From Syntrophomonas sp. DTU018 (GTDB lineage Bacteria > Bacillota > Syntrophomonadia > Syntrophomonadales > Syntrophomonadaceae), in the NCBI GenBank assembly GCA_001513155.1, contig LFSR01000035.1, forward strand, positions 26,072-90,071: 64,000 bases of DNA, written 5' to 3'. Below are positions 16,561-25,784 of this stretch, one piece after another; position 1 is the first letter of the stretch, and each line of letters opens with the position of its first letter. The position numbers and the translations under genes are program-made. The notes beneath the pieces are model-generated. The model worked only from the letters and a program-made list of their open reading frames with translations. It was not told where the DNA came from and searched no databases.

Positions 16561-17778
16561 TTAATCAGCGGTAAAATACCGTCGTGCCTGGTCCAGCACA
16601 TAAAAAGAACCAGTAACCAGCATATACTGATTGTCCTGGAGATAATGGATTCCCTGTTCAACAGCCTCTACAATGTTTTCCGTGGCTTGCACCGGAATTT
16701 CAGGGAATAGTTCTTTCCAGGCTTCATAAACTCGATACCAATTGGAGCCACGTTCACCCTTAGGCCGGGTAATTACGCAGCGGCAGGTATTCTGGCCGAG
16801 ATACTTCAGAGTATTCCAGGCATCTTTGTCATTTACCATGCCGCATACCAGTACCCGGTCGCGGTCAGGCAGCAGGTCATGCAATGACCGGGACATGGAC
16901 CGGGCAGCATGAGGATTGTGAGCAGCATCAACCAAAACCAGTGGTTCACGGCTGACCATTTCCAATCTTCCCGGAATATAAGCATCATAAAGAGCATTTA
17001 AAATATGCTGGTCCGTCACTTTCCATCCCTGCCCTTCCAGCACCGATATAGCAGTGAGAGCACAGGCCAGATTCTCCCGCTGATAAGCCCCCGGCAGGGA
17101 AAACCAGACTTGATCCAGACTATGGGTAGGGGCGGCGATATTAACATATTGCCCGGTCAGGGTTTGCCGCTCTCCAACCACAACCTGGCTCAAGGCAGAA
17201 CTGTACAGGGGAGCCTGCATATCCGCAGCATAATCTGCCACCACTCGCAGGGCTGGTTCAGGCAGGGGCCCGATTACAGCGGGAACACCTCTTTTTATAA
17301 TCCCAGCCTTGTTGTAGGCTATTTCTTCTAAAGTATTCCCCAAAACTGCGGTATGATCATAGTCTATGCTGGTTATAACTGAAAGGAGAGGTTCAATAAC
17401 ATTGGTGGAGTCGTAACGCCCGCCCAGCCCCGTCTCCATGACCGCAATATCCACTTTCTGATCAGCAAAGTACTGATAGGCCACAGCGGTCAAAACTTCA
17501 AACTCGGTGGGATGTTCCTTTCCGTTGGCGCGCATTCTGGCTATGCAGTTATCAATGACATCCAAGTAGTGATTAAAATCGCAGCCGGATATCTCCTGTC
17601 CATTTATGGTGATACGTTCAAAATAGGAATGGAGATGGGGAGAAGTAAAACGGCCCACCCGGTAACCGGCACTGGCCAAAATAGCTGATATCAACAAAGA
17701 AGTCGATCCCTTGCCATTGGTACCTGCCACATGAACACATGGTATTGCCAGCTGGGGATTTCCCAATTCATCCAACAA
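16561..17778 (-). CDS. folC: Folylpolyglutamate synthase / dihydrofolate synthase
   Basis: The Mur-ligase fold is clear: VHVAGTNGKGSTSLLISAILASAGYRVGRFTSPHL (ATP loop), ETGLGGRYDSTN, SIDYDHTAVLGNT and LVDAAHNPHAARSM. The enzyme adds glutamate to folates. The first ordinary in-frame start is TTG at 17778, but homology to FolC continues upstream in the same frame to about 17860 ([12 protein letters not shown] and FGSRPGLERIKALL). That extension lies partly inside the end of valS and has no ATG, GTG or TTG; the frame is closed by TAA at 17887-17889. The true start is therefore either a non-standard codon or affected by a frameshift. The gene overlaps or abuts valS, as in other Firmicutes. Confidence 0.88.
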   Translation of the reverse strand: MLDELGNPQLAIPCVHVAGTNGKGSTSLLISAILASAGYRVGRFTSPHLHSYFERITINGQEISGCDFNHYLDVIDNCIARMRANGKEHPTEFEVLTAVAYQYFADQKVDIAVMETGLGGRYDSTNVIEPLLSVITSIDYDHTAVLGNTLEEIAYNKAGIIKRGVPAVIGPLPEPALRVVADYAADMQAPLYSSALSQVVVGERQTLTGQYVNIAAPTHSLDQVWFSLPGAYQRENLACALTAISVLEGQGWKVTDQHILNALYDAYIPGRLEMVSREPLVLVDAAHNPHAARSMSRSLHDLLPDRDRVLVCGMVNDKDAWNTLKYLGQNTCRCVITRPKGERGSNWYRVYEAWKELFPEIPVQATENIVEAVEQGIHYLQDNQYMLVTGSFYVLDQARRYFTAD

Positions 17779-17840
17779 AGCCTTTATTCTCTCTAAACCC
17801 GGGCGACTGCCGAAAGTCCCCAGCCTGGCTAGTTTATCCT

Positions 17841-20489
17841 CTATGACTGTTTCAAAATCTCTAGACGTTGCAAAATACCCTCCTTTTTAACCCTGGCTTC
17901 CTCAGCTTTGGCTTTTTCCTTGGCAATAACTTCCTCAGGAGCCCGGGCCAAAAAAGTGGCATTGGCCAGTTTGGACTCGGCCTTCTGCAGGTCAGTTTCT
18001 GCTGCCTTCAGTTCTTTTTCCAGTCTTAAAATTTCCCGTTCGATATCAATGACGCCTTCCAGGGGTACATAAATCTCGGACCAGGCGGTCAGAGCTGAAC
18101 CCGCTTGAGACGGTTTGGAATCCAGAGTATTTACTATCTCGATTCTTTCAACCTGGGCCAGCCTGCGGATATATTCCTTGTTTTCCTCAAACAGGGGCAT
18201 CCTGGCTGGGTCCTTCACCACCAGAATAGTATTTATCCGGGTACCAGGCGCAATGTTAAACTCAGCCCGTATATTGCGCAGGCTGCGAATAACACTCATC
18301 AGCTGCTGCATATCCTCCATAGCCTGGGGCCAAGATTTATCCTTGACCGGCCAGGGGTCAAGCATGATGGTTTCATTATGCACAGGCATATTCTGGTAAA
18401 TCTCCTCGGTAATAAAGGGCATGAAAGGATGCAGCAGGCGCAGTATGTCAATCAGCACCTGGTGTAGGACATTCTGGGCAATCTGGCGCGCCTTGGGATC
18501 AGCGTTCTGCCCTAATCGCAATTTGACCATTTCAATATACCAGTCACAGAATTCATCCCAAATAAAATCGTAAAGGGTCTTGGCCGCTTCACCCAGGTCA
18601 TATCTTTCCAGCATCCGGGTAACTTCTTCCGCAGTTATACCCAAACGGGATAGGATCCAGCGGTCGGCCAGGGTCAAATCCTGCTCAGCAATGGTCTGGG
18701 GCTGGAAGCCTTCCATATTCATCAGCACAAACCGAGCTGCATTCCAGATTTTGTTGGCAAAGTTGCGGGTGTTCTCTACCTTTTCCCAGTGGAAACGAAC
18801 ATCATTGCCGGGGGTGACACCGGTGATGAGGGAAAACCGGAGAGTATCGGCCCCATACTTCTCAATTACCTCAATGGGATCTATGCCATTGCCTAACGAT
18901 TTGCTCATTTTGCGGCCCTGGGCATCCAGTATTAACCCATGAATGTTCACATCATAGAAAGGAACCTGGCCGGTATGCTCCAGACCAGAGAATATCATGC
19001 GGGCCACCCAGAAGAAAATAATATCCCGGCCGGTAACCAAGACACTGGTCGGGTAAAAGGTCTGCAGATCAGGAGTGTCATCCGGCCAGCCCATAGTGGA
19101 AAAGGGCCACAGGGCACTGCTGAACCAGGTGTCCAGAACATCCTCATCCTGGCGCAGTTTATCATTTTTACAGCTGGGACAATGATCAGGGTCAGTCTTG
19201 CTGCATATCACTTCACCGCATTCATCACAATACCATACCGGTATACGATGGCCCCACCATAGCTGGCGGGAAATACACCAATCACGGATGTTTTCCATCC
19301 AGTTCAAATATATCTTGGTGAAGCGCTCCGGCACAAAGCGGATATCTCCGTCTTTTACCCGTTGAATAGCCGGCTCAGCCAGGGGTTTCATGCGGACAAA
19401 CCACTGTTTGGAGATCATAGGTTCAATAATCGTATCACAGCGCTGGCAGTGACCAACCGCATGCTGGTGGTCTTCAATCTTTTCCAGCAAACCTAAACCT
19501 TCCAGATCAGCTACTACACGCTTGCGGCACTCAAAACGGTCCAAGCCCTGGTAAGGTCCGGCATTTTCATTCATAACGCCCGTGTCGGTCATTACCGTAA
19601 TTTGCTCCAGGTTATGGCGCAGCCCCATTTCAAAGTCATTGGGGTCATGAGCAGGAGTAACCTTTACGGCACCAGTACCAAATTCCTTGTCCACATACTC
19701 ATCAGCTATCACCGGTATGGCCCGGTTCATCAGGGGCAGAATCACATTGCGTCCTATCAGATGGCGGTATCTTTCATCTTCCGGATGTACTGCCACTCCC
19801 GTATCGCCCAGCATGGTCTCCGGGCGGGTGGTAGCTACCACCAGGTATTCATCACTGTTCTCCACAGGATAGCGAATGTACCACAGCCTGCCTGCCGTAT
19901 CCTCATGCTCTACTTCAATATCGGAAATGGCTGTCTTACACTTGGGGCACCAGTTAATTATGTAATCCCCCTGGTATATCAGCCCTTTGTTGTACAGGTT
20001 AACGAACACTTCCCGTACAGCTCTGGAGCACCCTTCATCCATGGTAAACCTTTCCCGGGTCCAGTCGCAGGAAGAGCCCAGCAGGCTTAACTGCTCGGTA
20101 ATCCTGCTGCCGTATAAGTGCTTCCACTCCCAAACTCTTTCCACAAATTTTTCCCGCCCCAGGTCGTAACGGCTTAATCCCTCCTGGGCCAGAGCTTCTT
20201 CCACTTTAGCTTGAGTGGCTATACCCGCATGGTCGGTTCCCGGAAGCCATAAAACATTGTAACCCTGCATTCGTCTCCACCGGATCAGGATGTCCTGCAG
20301 GGTGTTATCTAAAGCATGGCCCAGATGCAGAGATCCAGTAACATTGGGCGGGGGCATTACTATGGAAAACGCAGGTTTATCGGTATCTCCGCTGGGAGCA
20401 AAGTAATTGCGTTCTTTCCAGAATTTATACCATTTGTGTTCCACCTGACCAGGATCATACACAGGCGGTAGTTGGGGAGTTGTCGACAT
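17841..20489 (-). CDS. valS: Valyl-tRNA synthetase
   Basis: The 882-residue class I synthetase has the HIGH-type motif [15 protein letters not shown] near residue 46 and [12 protein letters not shown] for KMSKS near residue 520. It also has the editing domain ([23 protein letters not shown]), the zinc-finger-like pairs CPKC, CDEC and CPSC, and a C-terminal coiled coil ([21 protein letters not shown] type). It charges tRNA-Val. GGAGG precedes ATG 20489. No T-box leader is visible in the 370 bases upstream. folC follows directly. Confidence 0.97.
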   Translation of the reverse strand: MSTTPQLPPVYDPGQVEHKWYKFWKERNYFAPSGDTDKPAFSIVMPPPNVTGSLHLGHALDNTLQDILIRWRRMQGYNVLWLPGTDHAGIATQAKVEEALAQEGLSRYDLGREKFVERVWEWKHLYGSRITEQLSLLGSSCDWTRERFTMDEGCSRAVREVFVNLYNKGLIYQGDYIINWCPKCKTAISDIEVEHEDTAGRLWYIRYPVENSDEYLVVATTRPETMLGDTGVAVHPEDERYRHLIGRNVILPLMNRAIPVIADEYVDKEFGTGAVKVTPAHDPNDFEMGLRHNLEQITVMTDTGVMNENAGPYQGLDRFECRKRVVADLEGLGLLEKIEDHQHAVGHCQRCDTIIEPMISKQWFVRMKPLAEPAIQRVKDGDIRFVPERFTKIYLNWMENIRDWCISRQLWWGHRIPVWYCDECGEVICSKTDPDHCPSCKNDKLRQDEDVLDTWFSSALWPFSTMGWPDDTPDLQTFYPTSVLVTGRDIIFFWVARMIFSGLEHTGQVPFYDVNIHGLILDAQGRKMSKSLGNGIDPIEVIEKYGADTLRFSLITGVTPGNDVRFHWEKVENTRNFANKIWNAARFVLMNMEGFQPQTIAEQDLTLADRWILSRLGITAEEVTRMLERYDLGEAAKTLYDFIWDEFCDWYIEMVKLRLGQNADPKARQIAQNVLHQVLIDILRLLHPFMPFITEEIYQNMPVHNETIMLDPWPVKDKSWPQAMEDMQQLMSVIRSLRNIRAEFNIAPGTRINTILVVKDPARMPLFEENKEYIRRLAQVERIEIVNTLDSKPSQAGSALTAWSEIYVPLEGVIDIEREILRLEKELKAAETDLQKAESKLANATFLARAPEEVIAKEKAKAEEARVKKEGILQRLEILKQS

Positions 20490-20866
20490 GAAACTGGCCT
20501 CCTTATCGGTAAAAACCTCTATTATTTATTAATGTAGCTATCCAAAGTATTTGCCTGGTAATATCCTAATTATAAATAACAAATAACCAACATTTGCTGA
20601 TTATACATTCTCAATTTTACTTAATAGTTAATCCAGCAGCAAGTTTATTCAGCAAAACACCCTGCTTATGTTAACCTAGATTTAGTTACTGCTGTGAAAA
20701 CGGCTTCCTTTTCTGTCATCGCGAGGAGCGAAGCGACGTGGCGATCTGTTAACTCAAACCGTTAGTTGACATAGAGATTGCCTGCGCGCGCGATGACACA
20801 TAAGGTGACTTTTCACTCATCGTGGTCTGTTCTACTGGTGACAATTGCTAGAAAGGAATGTTGAAT
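20490..20866. other. Divergent intergenic region between valS and the desulfhydrase gene
   Basis: This stretch holds a copy of the dispersed palindromic repeat (20715-20797). The rest is AT-rich sequence in which I see no gene, no T-box and no strong terminator. Confidence 0.6.
20715..20797. repeat. Dispersed palindromic repeat, copy 2
   Basis: The left arm (20715-20747) differs from copy 1 by a single base. The spacer is nearly the same, and the right arm (20775-20797) is shortened to AGATTGCC, a CG-rich run and CGATGAC. It lies about 70 bases before the start of the next gene. Confidence 0.85.
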
Positions 20867-21838
20867 ATGACTCCAACCCCGTCACGCATATCCCTTGGTT
20901 TTTTCCCTACTCCGCTGCATGAATTGAAAAATCTTTCCGCTCATATGGGCGGGCCCCGCATATGGATAAAAAGAGATGACTGCACCGGTCTGGCTCTGGG
21001 CGGAAACAAGGTGCGCAAACTGGAGTATATTCTGGCCGATGCCCTCCAGAAAAAGGCCGACGTTCTGATTACTGTGGGGGCAGTTACCTCCAACCACGCC
21101 CGCCAAACGGCAGCCGCAGCGGCTGTGCTGGGACTGGAATGTCACCTGGTACTTATCGGCCGCCCTCCGGAAGTTAAGCAGGGGAATTACCTGCTGGATG
21201 ATCTGCTGGGAGCTAAAACCGTCTGTGCCCCCAGCCGGATGGTGGACGATACGGTGGCCCGGCTGATAGAAGAATACCGTGAGCAAGGGAAAAATCCTTA
21301 TTATATACCTGCAGGCGGCCATAATATCTGGGGAGCTCTGGCTTATAAAGATGGGTTTCAGGAGTTGGTTGATCAGGCTGATTTTCAGATTGATGCTGTT
21401 TTCAATGCTATCGGTACCGGCACAACTCACGCCGGGCTGGTACTGGGAAAAAACAGCCTGCAGCATCCTGCTGAAATAATCGGTATCAGTGTGGGCGGAT
21501 CCCACACCTGGTGTTCCGAGCAAATACTGGAGGTGCTCCACGAAGGGGAAAGGATGCTGGGGTTGACCCCTACTCCAGCAACAGACCTGCATATTGAAGA
21601 GGGCTATGTGGGAGAAGGTTATACCCGTCCCTATCCGGAATTACGGGAAACCATAAGACTGCTGGCCCGCACGGAAGGCATACTGCTGGATCCGGTCTAT
21701 ACAGGCAAAGCCATGGTGGGAATGCTGGACCTGATTCGCCAGGGCCGCTTTGCCCGGGAGCAGAACATAGTTTTTTGGCACACCGGCGGAGCACCGGAAC
21801 TGTTCACCAATAGTCAATACCTGTGCAGCCTGATATAA
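20867..21838 (+). CDS. PLP-dependent D-cysteine desulfhydrase / ACC deaminase family enzyme
   Basis: The 323-residue protein is a fold-type II PLP enzyme. IKRDDCTGLALGGNKVRKLEYILADAL holds the PLP lysine (GNKVRK), TVGAVTSNHARQTAAAA is the substrate loop and FNAIGTGTTHAGLVLG is the phosphate loop. Members convert D-cysteine to pyruvate, sulfide and ammonia, or open ACC; the sequence does not decide. I choose ATG 20867, 9 bases after AAAGGA, over ATG 20858, which touches the site. It is a single gene, divergent from valS. Confidence 0.85.
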   Translation: MTPTPSRISLGFFPTPLHELKNLSAHMGGPRIWIKRDDCTGLALGGNKVRKLEYILADALQKKADVLITVGAVTSNHARQTAAAAAVLGLECHLVLIGRPPEVKQGNYLLDDLLGAKTVCAPSRMVDDTVARLIEEYREQGKNPYYIPAGGHNIWGALAYKDGFQELVDQADFQIDAVFNAIGTGTTHAGLVLGKNSLQHPAEIIGISVGGSHTWCSEQILEVLHEGERMLGLTPTPATDLHIEEGYVGEGYTRPYPELRETIRLLARTEGILLDPVYTGKAMVGMLDLIRQGRFAREQNIVFWHTGGAPELFTNSQYLCSLI

Positions 21839-21861
21839 GGCAATATACGAGACGGAAAGCA

Positions 21862-21915
21862 GAGAAAAAATAGGCCCTGCCCCTGCCTCACACAACCAGA
21901 GGCCAGAACAGGGCC
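21862..21915 (-). terminator. Intrinsic terminator after the beta-oxidation operon
   Basis: On the minus strand GGCCCTG and CAGGGCC bracket a partly paired loop (GGCCTCTGG...) and are followed by TATTTTTTCTCT. It would end the operon that starts at the sigma-54 promoter near 27536. Confidence 0.7.
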
Positions 21916-21928
21916 GTACCTAAATCTT

Positions 21929-23758
21929 TTACCTGCCCAATGATTCTTCCATGACGGTTAGGGCAGTATCATCTCCGTACTGCAAAATGGATTCCAGGTG
22001 CATAATTGCCGGCACATGGTTGCGAATATAGAAACGAGCGGCATCTATTTTGCCCTGATAAAAAGCCAGATCCCAGTGCTCCCGGCCCAGTTCCTTAATC
22101 TTGTCCGCTGCTACGGCTGCCTGGTCCAGCAGCAATGTACCGCAGCACAGCTGGGCGGTGGCATGTAATATGCGGGTAGCATACAGGGGCAGCATCTCCC
22201 CCCGGCCCTGCTGTCTGAATTCATCCATCATAGCTTTGATGCGTTTATAGGAAGCCAGACCTTTCCCCATTATGGCACTTTCAGCGGTGAAATCATCTCT
22301 GCTGGCTATGGTATTTATGATACATTCCATATCCTGCAGCCAATCCGCGAAAACCTGGCCCTGCTTCAGATTCCATTTCCTGTTCACCAAGTCCATGGAT
22401 TGAATGTAATTGGTTCCTTCCCATATGGAGTAGATTTTACAATCCCGCGCCAGCTGAGCCAGAGGGTACTCTTCGGAAAAACCGTAACCGCCGTAAAGCT
22501 GGATGGCATCTCCCACCAAAGGCCATACCATATCGGAACAATAAGCTTTGACCAGCGGGGTCATGACCTCGATACGATCCCGGGCTTTCTGGCGCTCCTC
22601 CTTATCGGTACTGTGGCGGCTTACATCGAAATAATAGTAGGTCTTGAAAGCCATGGCCCGCATCCCTTCAGTACAGGCTTTCAGGTTGAGCAGAATCCGC
22701 CTGATATCCGCATGTTTTATGATAGGAACCCGGTTGCCTTGCGGATCGTTATAGGGTCTTCCCTGCACTCGTTCCCGGGCATATTCAGCGGCATGGAAAT
22801 AAGCCATGGAAGCCAAGGTATAGCCTGCCATGCCCGTGTCCATGCGGGCTCCGTTCATCATCTGAAACATCTGGGCTATCCCTTCGCCCTTTCCCTCAAC
22901 AGGGGGATTCCCCACCAGTATCCCCCGGCAGTTATCATTCTCACCGAAGTTGAGGGCAGCCGTTGCCGAGCCTTTAAGGCCCAGTTTGTGCTCAATTCCC
23001 ACAGTAGTCACGTCATTGTCTTCTCCCAGACTTCCGTCAGGATTCACCCAGATTTTAGGGACAATAAACAGCGATAGTCCTTTGGTGCCGGGCAATGAAC
23101 CTTCTATGCGGGCCAGAACCATATGAATTATATTGGAGCAGATATCATGGTCTCCCGCAGTTATAAATATTTTCGAGCCTTTGATTTTGTAAATCCCCGG
23201 TTCGCTGGTGGGATATGCTTTGGTCAGGATGTCTCCTACATCCGAGCCACTGCTGGCTTCGGTCAGGCACATGGTACCGCTCCACTCGCCCCTGCACAAT
23301 GGAGGCAGAAAGGTTTCTTTGTCCCACTCCCGTCCAAAAGTCTGGATCAGTTCCAGAACACCCCCGGACAGGTTCAGATAAGGGATAAAAGCGGGATTGC
23401 CTGCGGTAATCATTTCAATGATCGCAGAATACAGCACCTGGGGCAAAGTGCCTTCCCCGTCCTCCAGCAAATTTGCAATCCCCCAGCCTTCCTGATTCAA
23501 AAACCGGTAAAGGGAATGAAAAGAAGGCGGTACTGTTACTTTTCCCTTTTCAAAACGGGCCTGAATGGTATCTCCTTCTTTATTGGTAGGGGCCACCTTT
23601 TCCGTGACAATTTTCAAGGCTTGATCCAGTATGATATCAATATCGTCATGACTATAGTAATCTCGATATTTATCAAAACTAAATATTTTATCGGTATCCA
23701 ACCATTCCCCGATAATAAACTTTAAGTCCCTATTTGAATAAATAAAGTCGCCAGCCAT
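21929..23758 (-). CDS. Long-form acyl-CoA dehydrogenase (about 600 residues, DmdC-like)
   Basis: The 609-residue protein has the short N-terminal extension of the long family (FIYSNRDLKFIIGEWLDTDKIF), the FAD-dependent core (GEWSGTMCLTEASSGSDVGDILTKA) and the catalytic Glu in IWEGTNYIQSMDLV. An extra C-terminal helical domain follows. The enzyme oxidises acyl-CoA to enoyl-CoA and passes electrons to Etf. I start it at ATG 23758 behind GGGGGGAAA; this gives the same N terminus as the paralogue at 61843. It is the last gene of the ligase-crotonase-thiolase operon. Confidence 0.93.
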   Translation of the reverse strand: MAGDFIYSNRDLKFIIGEWLDTDKIFSFDKYRDYYSHDDIDIILDQALKIVTEKVAPTNKEGDTIQARFEKGKVTVPPSFHSLYRFLNQEGWGIANLLEDGEGTLPQVLYSAIIEMITAGNPAFIPYLNLSGGVLELIQTFGREWDKETFLPPLCRGEWSGTMCLTEASSGSDVGDILTKAYPTSEPGIYKIKGSKIFITAGDHDICSNIIHMVLARIEGSLPGTKGLSLFIVPKIWVNPDGSLGEDNDVTTVGIEHKLGLKGSATAALNFGENDNCRGILVGNPPVEGKGEGIAQMFQMMNGARMDTGMAGYTLASMAYFHAAEYARERVQGRPYNDPQGNRVPIIKHADIRRILLNLKACTEGMRAMAFKTYYYFDVSRHSTDKEERQKARDRIEVMTPLVKAYCSDMVWPLVGDAIQLYGGYGFSEEYPLAQLARDCKIYSIWEGTNYIQSMDLVNRKWNLKQGQVFADWLQDMECIINTIASRDDFTAESAIMGKGLASYKRIKAMMDEFRQQGRGEMLPLYATRILHATAQLCCGTLLLDQAAVAADKIKELGREHWDLAFYQGKIDAARFYIRNHVPAIMHLESILQYGDDTALTVMEESLGR

Positions 23759-23778
23759 GATTTCCCCCCCACTGGTTA

Positions 23779-24963
23779 CTAGTTGATGTTTTCTATGATG
23801 AAAGCGCAAGCAGGCCCGCCGCTGGCGCACATGGTAGAGCAGGCATACCGCTCGCCCCGCCTTTTTAGCTCATTGATAGCCGCCAGAATAATTCGGGCAC
23901 CGGTCATGCCCACCGGATGGCCTAAAGAAATCCCTGATCCGTTTGCATTGCAGCGCTCCACAGGAACGTTCAGTTCCTGCATGCAGGCTAAGGCCTGGGC
24001 AGCAAAGGCTTCATTGATCTCCCAGTAGTCAATGTCATTTAAAGTCATACCTGCGTATTTCAAAGCCCTAAGGGTAGCCGGTACCGGTCCCATCCCCATA
24101 ATCTTCGGTTCCACAGCAGCGGAAGCAGAAGCAACCACCCGGGCCAGTGGCTTTATTCCCAGCTTTTTGGCCTTCTCCTCTGCCATCAGGATCAAAGCTG
24201 CGGCACCATCGTTGATGCCGGAAGCATTGAAGGCTGTTACAGTCCCCTCTTTCTTAAATACCGGTTTTAACTTGGCTGCCATTTCCATGCTGGCGTTGGC
24301 ATTAGGGTGCTCGTCAGTATCGACCACCTGAATGCCCTTTTTGGTTTTAACTTCTACAGGAATGATTTCATCCTTAAACAGCCCGTCGGCTATGGCCTTG
24401 CAGGCCCGCTGGTGACTGAGCAAAGCATATTCATCCTGCTGTTCCCGGGTGATGTGATATAACTCAGCAATATTCTCGGCGGTAACCCCCATATGATAGC
24501 CTTCAAAGGCACAGATCAGTCCTCCCAGCATCAGGCTGTCCTGGACCACTTCACCATCATTGAGGCGGTAACCCTTGCGAGCTCCAAACAGCAAATAGGG
24601 TGCATTGTTCATGCTCTCGTACCCCACTGCAGCTGCTGTTTCGATCCTGCCCAGCATTATCTCCTGGGAGAGAATATCTGCCGCCCGCATGGAGGAAGGG
24701 CACTGCTGGTGAACGGTAGTGGAAACCGTTTCCACCGGCAGACCAGCATTTATGGTCACCCAGCGGGCTGAGTTGCCGGGGGAGCCATACTGGTTGCACT
24801 GGCCGCCGATCACCTCTTCTATCAGGTTGGGGGCTATGCCATATTTGTCGATAGTTCCTTTAAGAGCCAATGCACCCAGTTCATGGCCCTTGAGACCGGA
24901 CAGGGAACCCATAAAATCCCCGATCGCTGTCCGGGCTGCCGCTACAATAACTGCCTTTTGCAT
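23779..24963 (-). CDS. Acetyl-CoA acetyltransferase / 3-ketoacyl-CoA thiolase
   Basis: The 394 residues carry the thiolase motifs: the nucleophilic Cys in VHQQCPSSMRAAD, NEAFAAQALA, GHPVGMTGARI, and the second Cys in CSTMCASGGPACAFI. It cleaves 3-ketoacyl-CoA to acetyl-CoA in beta-oxidation. It lies between the crotonase and the long acyl-CoA dehydrogenase genes. Confidence 0.95.
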   Translation of the reverse strand: MQKAVIVAAARTAIGDFMGSLSGLKGHELGALALKGTIDKYGIAPNLIEEVIGGQCNQYGSPGNSARWVTINAGLPVETVSTTVHQQCPSSMRAADILSQEIMLGRIETAAAVGYESMNNAPYLLFGARKGYRLNDGEVVQDSLMLGGLICAFEGYHMGVTAENIAELYHITREQQDEYALLSHQRACKAIADGLFKDEIIPVEVKTKKGIQVVDTDEHPNANASMEMAAKLKPVFKKEGTVTAFNASGINDGAAALILMAEEKAKKLGIKPLARVVASASAAVEPKIMGMGPVPATLRALKYAGMTLNDIDYWEINEAFAAQALACMQELNVPVERCNANGSGISLGHPVGMTGARIILAAINELKRRGERYACSTMCASGGPACAFIIENIN

Positions 24964-24984
24964 ATTTCCTGCTCCTTTCCCTGT

Positions 24985-25749
24985 TTAAGTTCCTGTAAAT
25001 TCCGGTTTTCTCTTTTCTATAAAAGCTTTCATTCCCTCCCGCTGATCCCGGGTAGCAAAACAGCTGGCCCAGGCGACGGATTCAAACTCGATCGCCTTGA
25101 CCCCATCCATGTCAAAAGCCTGGTTGATGCACTGTTTGGCCAGTTTCAGAGCTACAGGCGGTTTGCTGGCCAGCATTTCAGCGGTTTGGATTGCTTCTGC
25201 CAGTGCATCATCTGCCAGTTGATTGATTAACCCGTACTCCAAAGCCTGTTGAGCATTTATAGGCTTCCCGCTGAAGATCATCTCTTTTGCCCGGGCTGCT
25301 CCTATCAGCCGCGGTAAACGCAGGGTTCCTCCTGCTCCCGGGAAAATACCCAGGTTAATCTCCGGCAGGCCTAACCGGGCGGTGTTGTCGGCAATCCGCC
25401 AGTCACACACCAGAGCCAATTCCAGCCCTCCTCCCAGAGCAAAACCGGAGATGGCCGCCAGCACTGGTTTGGGAAAGGCTTCGATCCGGGCAAAACAATG
25501 CCGGAAGGAAAAAGCCCGGGCTTGTTCCGGATTGAAATCCAGCATGTCATTGATGTCCGCACCTGCTGCAAAGTGTTTTTCCCCGGTAATTATGACCGCC
25601 TTGACTTTTTCGTCTGTTTCCAGTTCCATAAAGACCTGTTCCAATTCTTCAATCATCTGGTGATTCAAGGCATTCAAGGCTTGCGGCCTTTGCAGCGTGA
25701 CAATCCCGATCATTTCATGTCTGGTAAGAGAAATACAGTCATAGGCCAA
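24985..25749 (-). CDS. Enoyl-CoA hydratase (crotonase)
   Basis: The 254-residue crotonase has the oxyanion loop AAGADINDM, the first catalytic Glu in GFALGGGLELALVCDWRIA and the second in LPEINLGIFPGAGGTLRLPRLIG. It hydrates crotonyl-CoA-type substrates. I place the start at TTG 25749 (MAYDCISLTRHE...), because the frame to 25788 overlaps the ligase gene and lacks a good site; GGGGGTG lies upstream of 25749. It is the second gene of the operon. Confidence 0.92.
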   Translation of the reverse strand: MAYDCISLTRHEMIGIVTLQRPQALNALNHQMIEELEQVFMELETDEKVKAVIITGEKHFAAGADINDMLDFNPEQARAFSFRHCFARIEAFPKPVLAAISGFALGGGLELALVCDWRIADNTARLGLPEINLGIFPGAGGTLRLPRLIGAARAKEMIFSGKPINAQQALEYGLINQLADDALAEAIQTAEMLASKPPVALKLAKQCINQAFDMDGVKAIEFESVAWASCFATRDQREGMKAFIEKRKPEFTGT

Positions 25750-25784
25750 TATCTCAACACCCCCTGCCGCATCTATTGCCGGGC

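Noticed and set aside
20490-20858. Possible T-box leader of valS
   Set aside because: No GGTGGNACCGCG-type T-box sequence or antiterminator is present; only a dispersed repeat and AT-rich sequence.
20882-21592. A 236-codon minus-strand reading frame
   Set aside because: It is antisense to the PLP enzyme gene, which has intact motifs.
22400-23077. A 225-codon plus-strand reading frame
   Set aside because: It is antisense to the acyl-CoA dehydrogenase at 21929 and shows no domain pattern.
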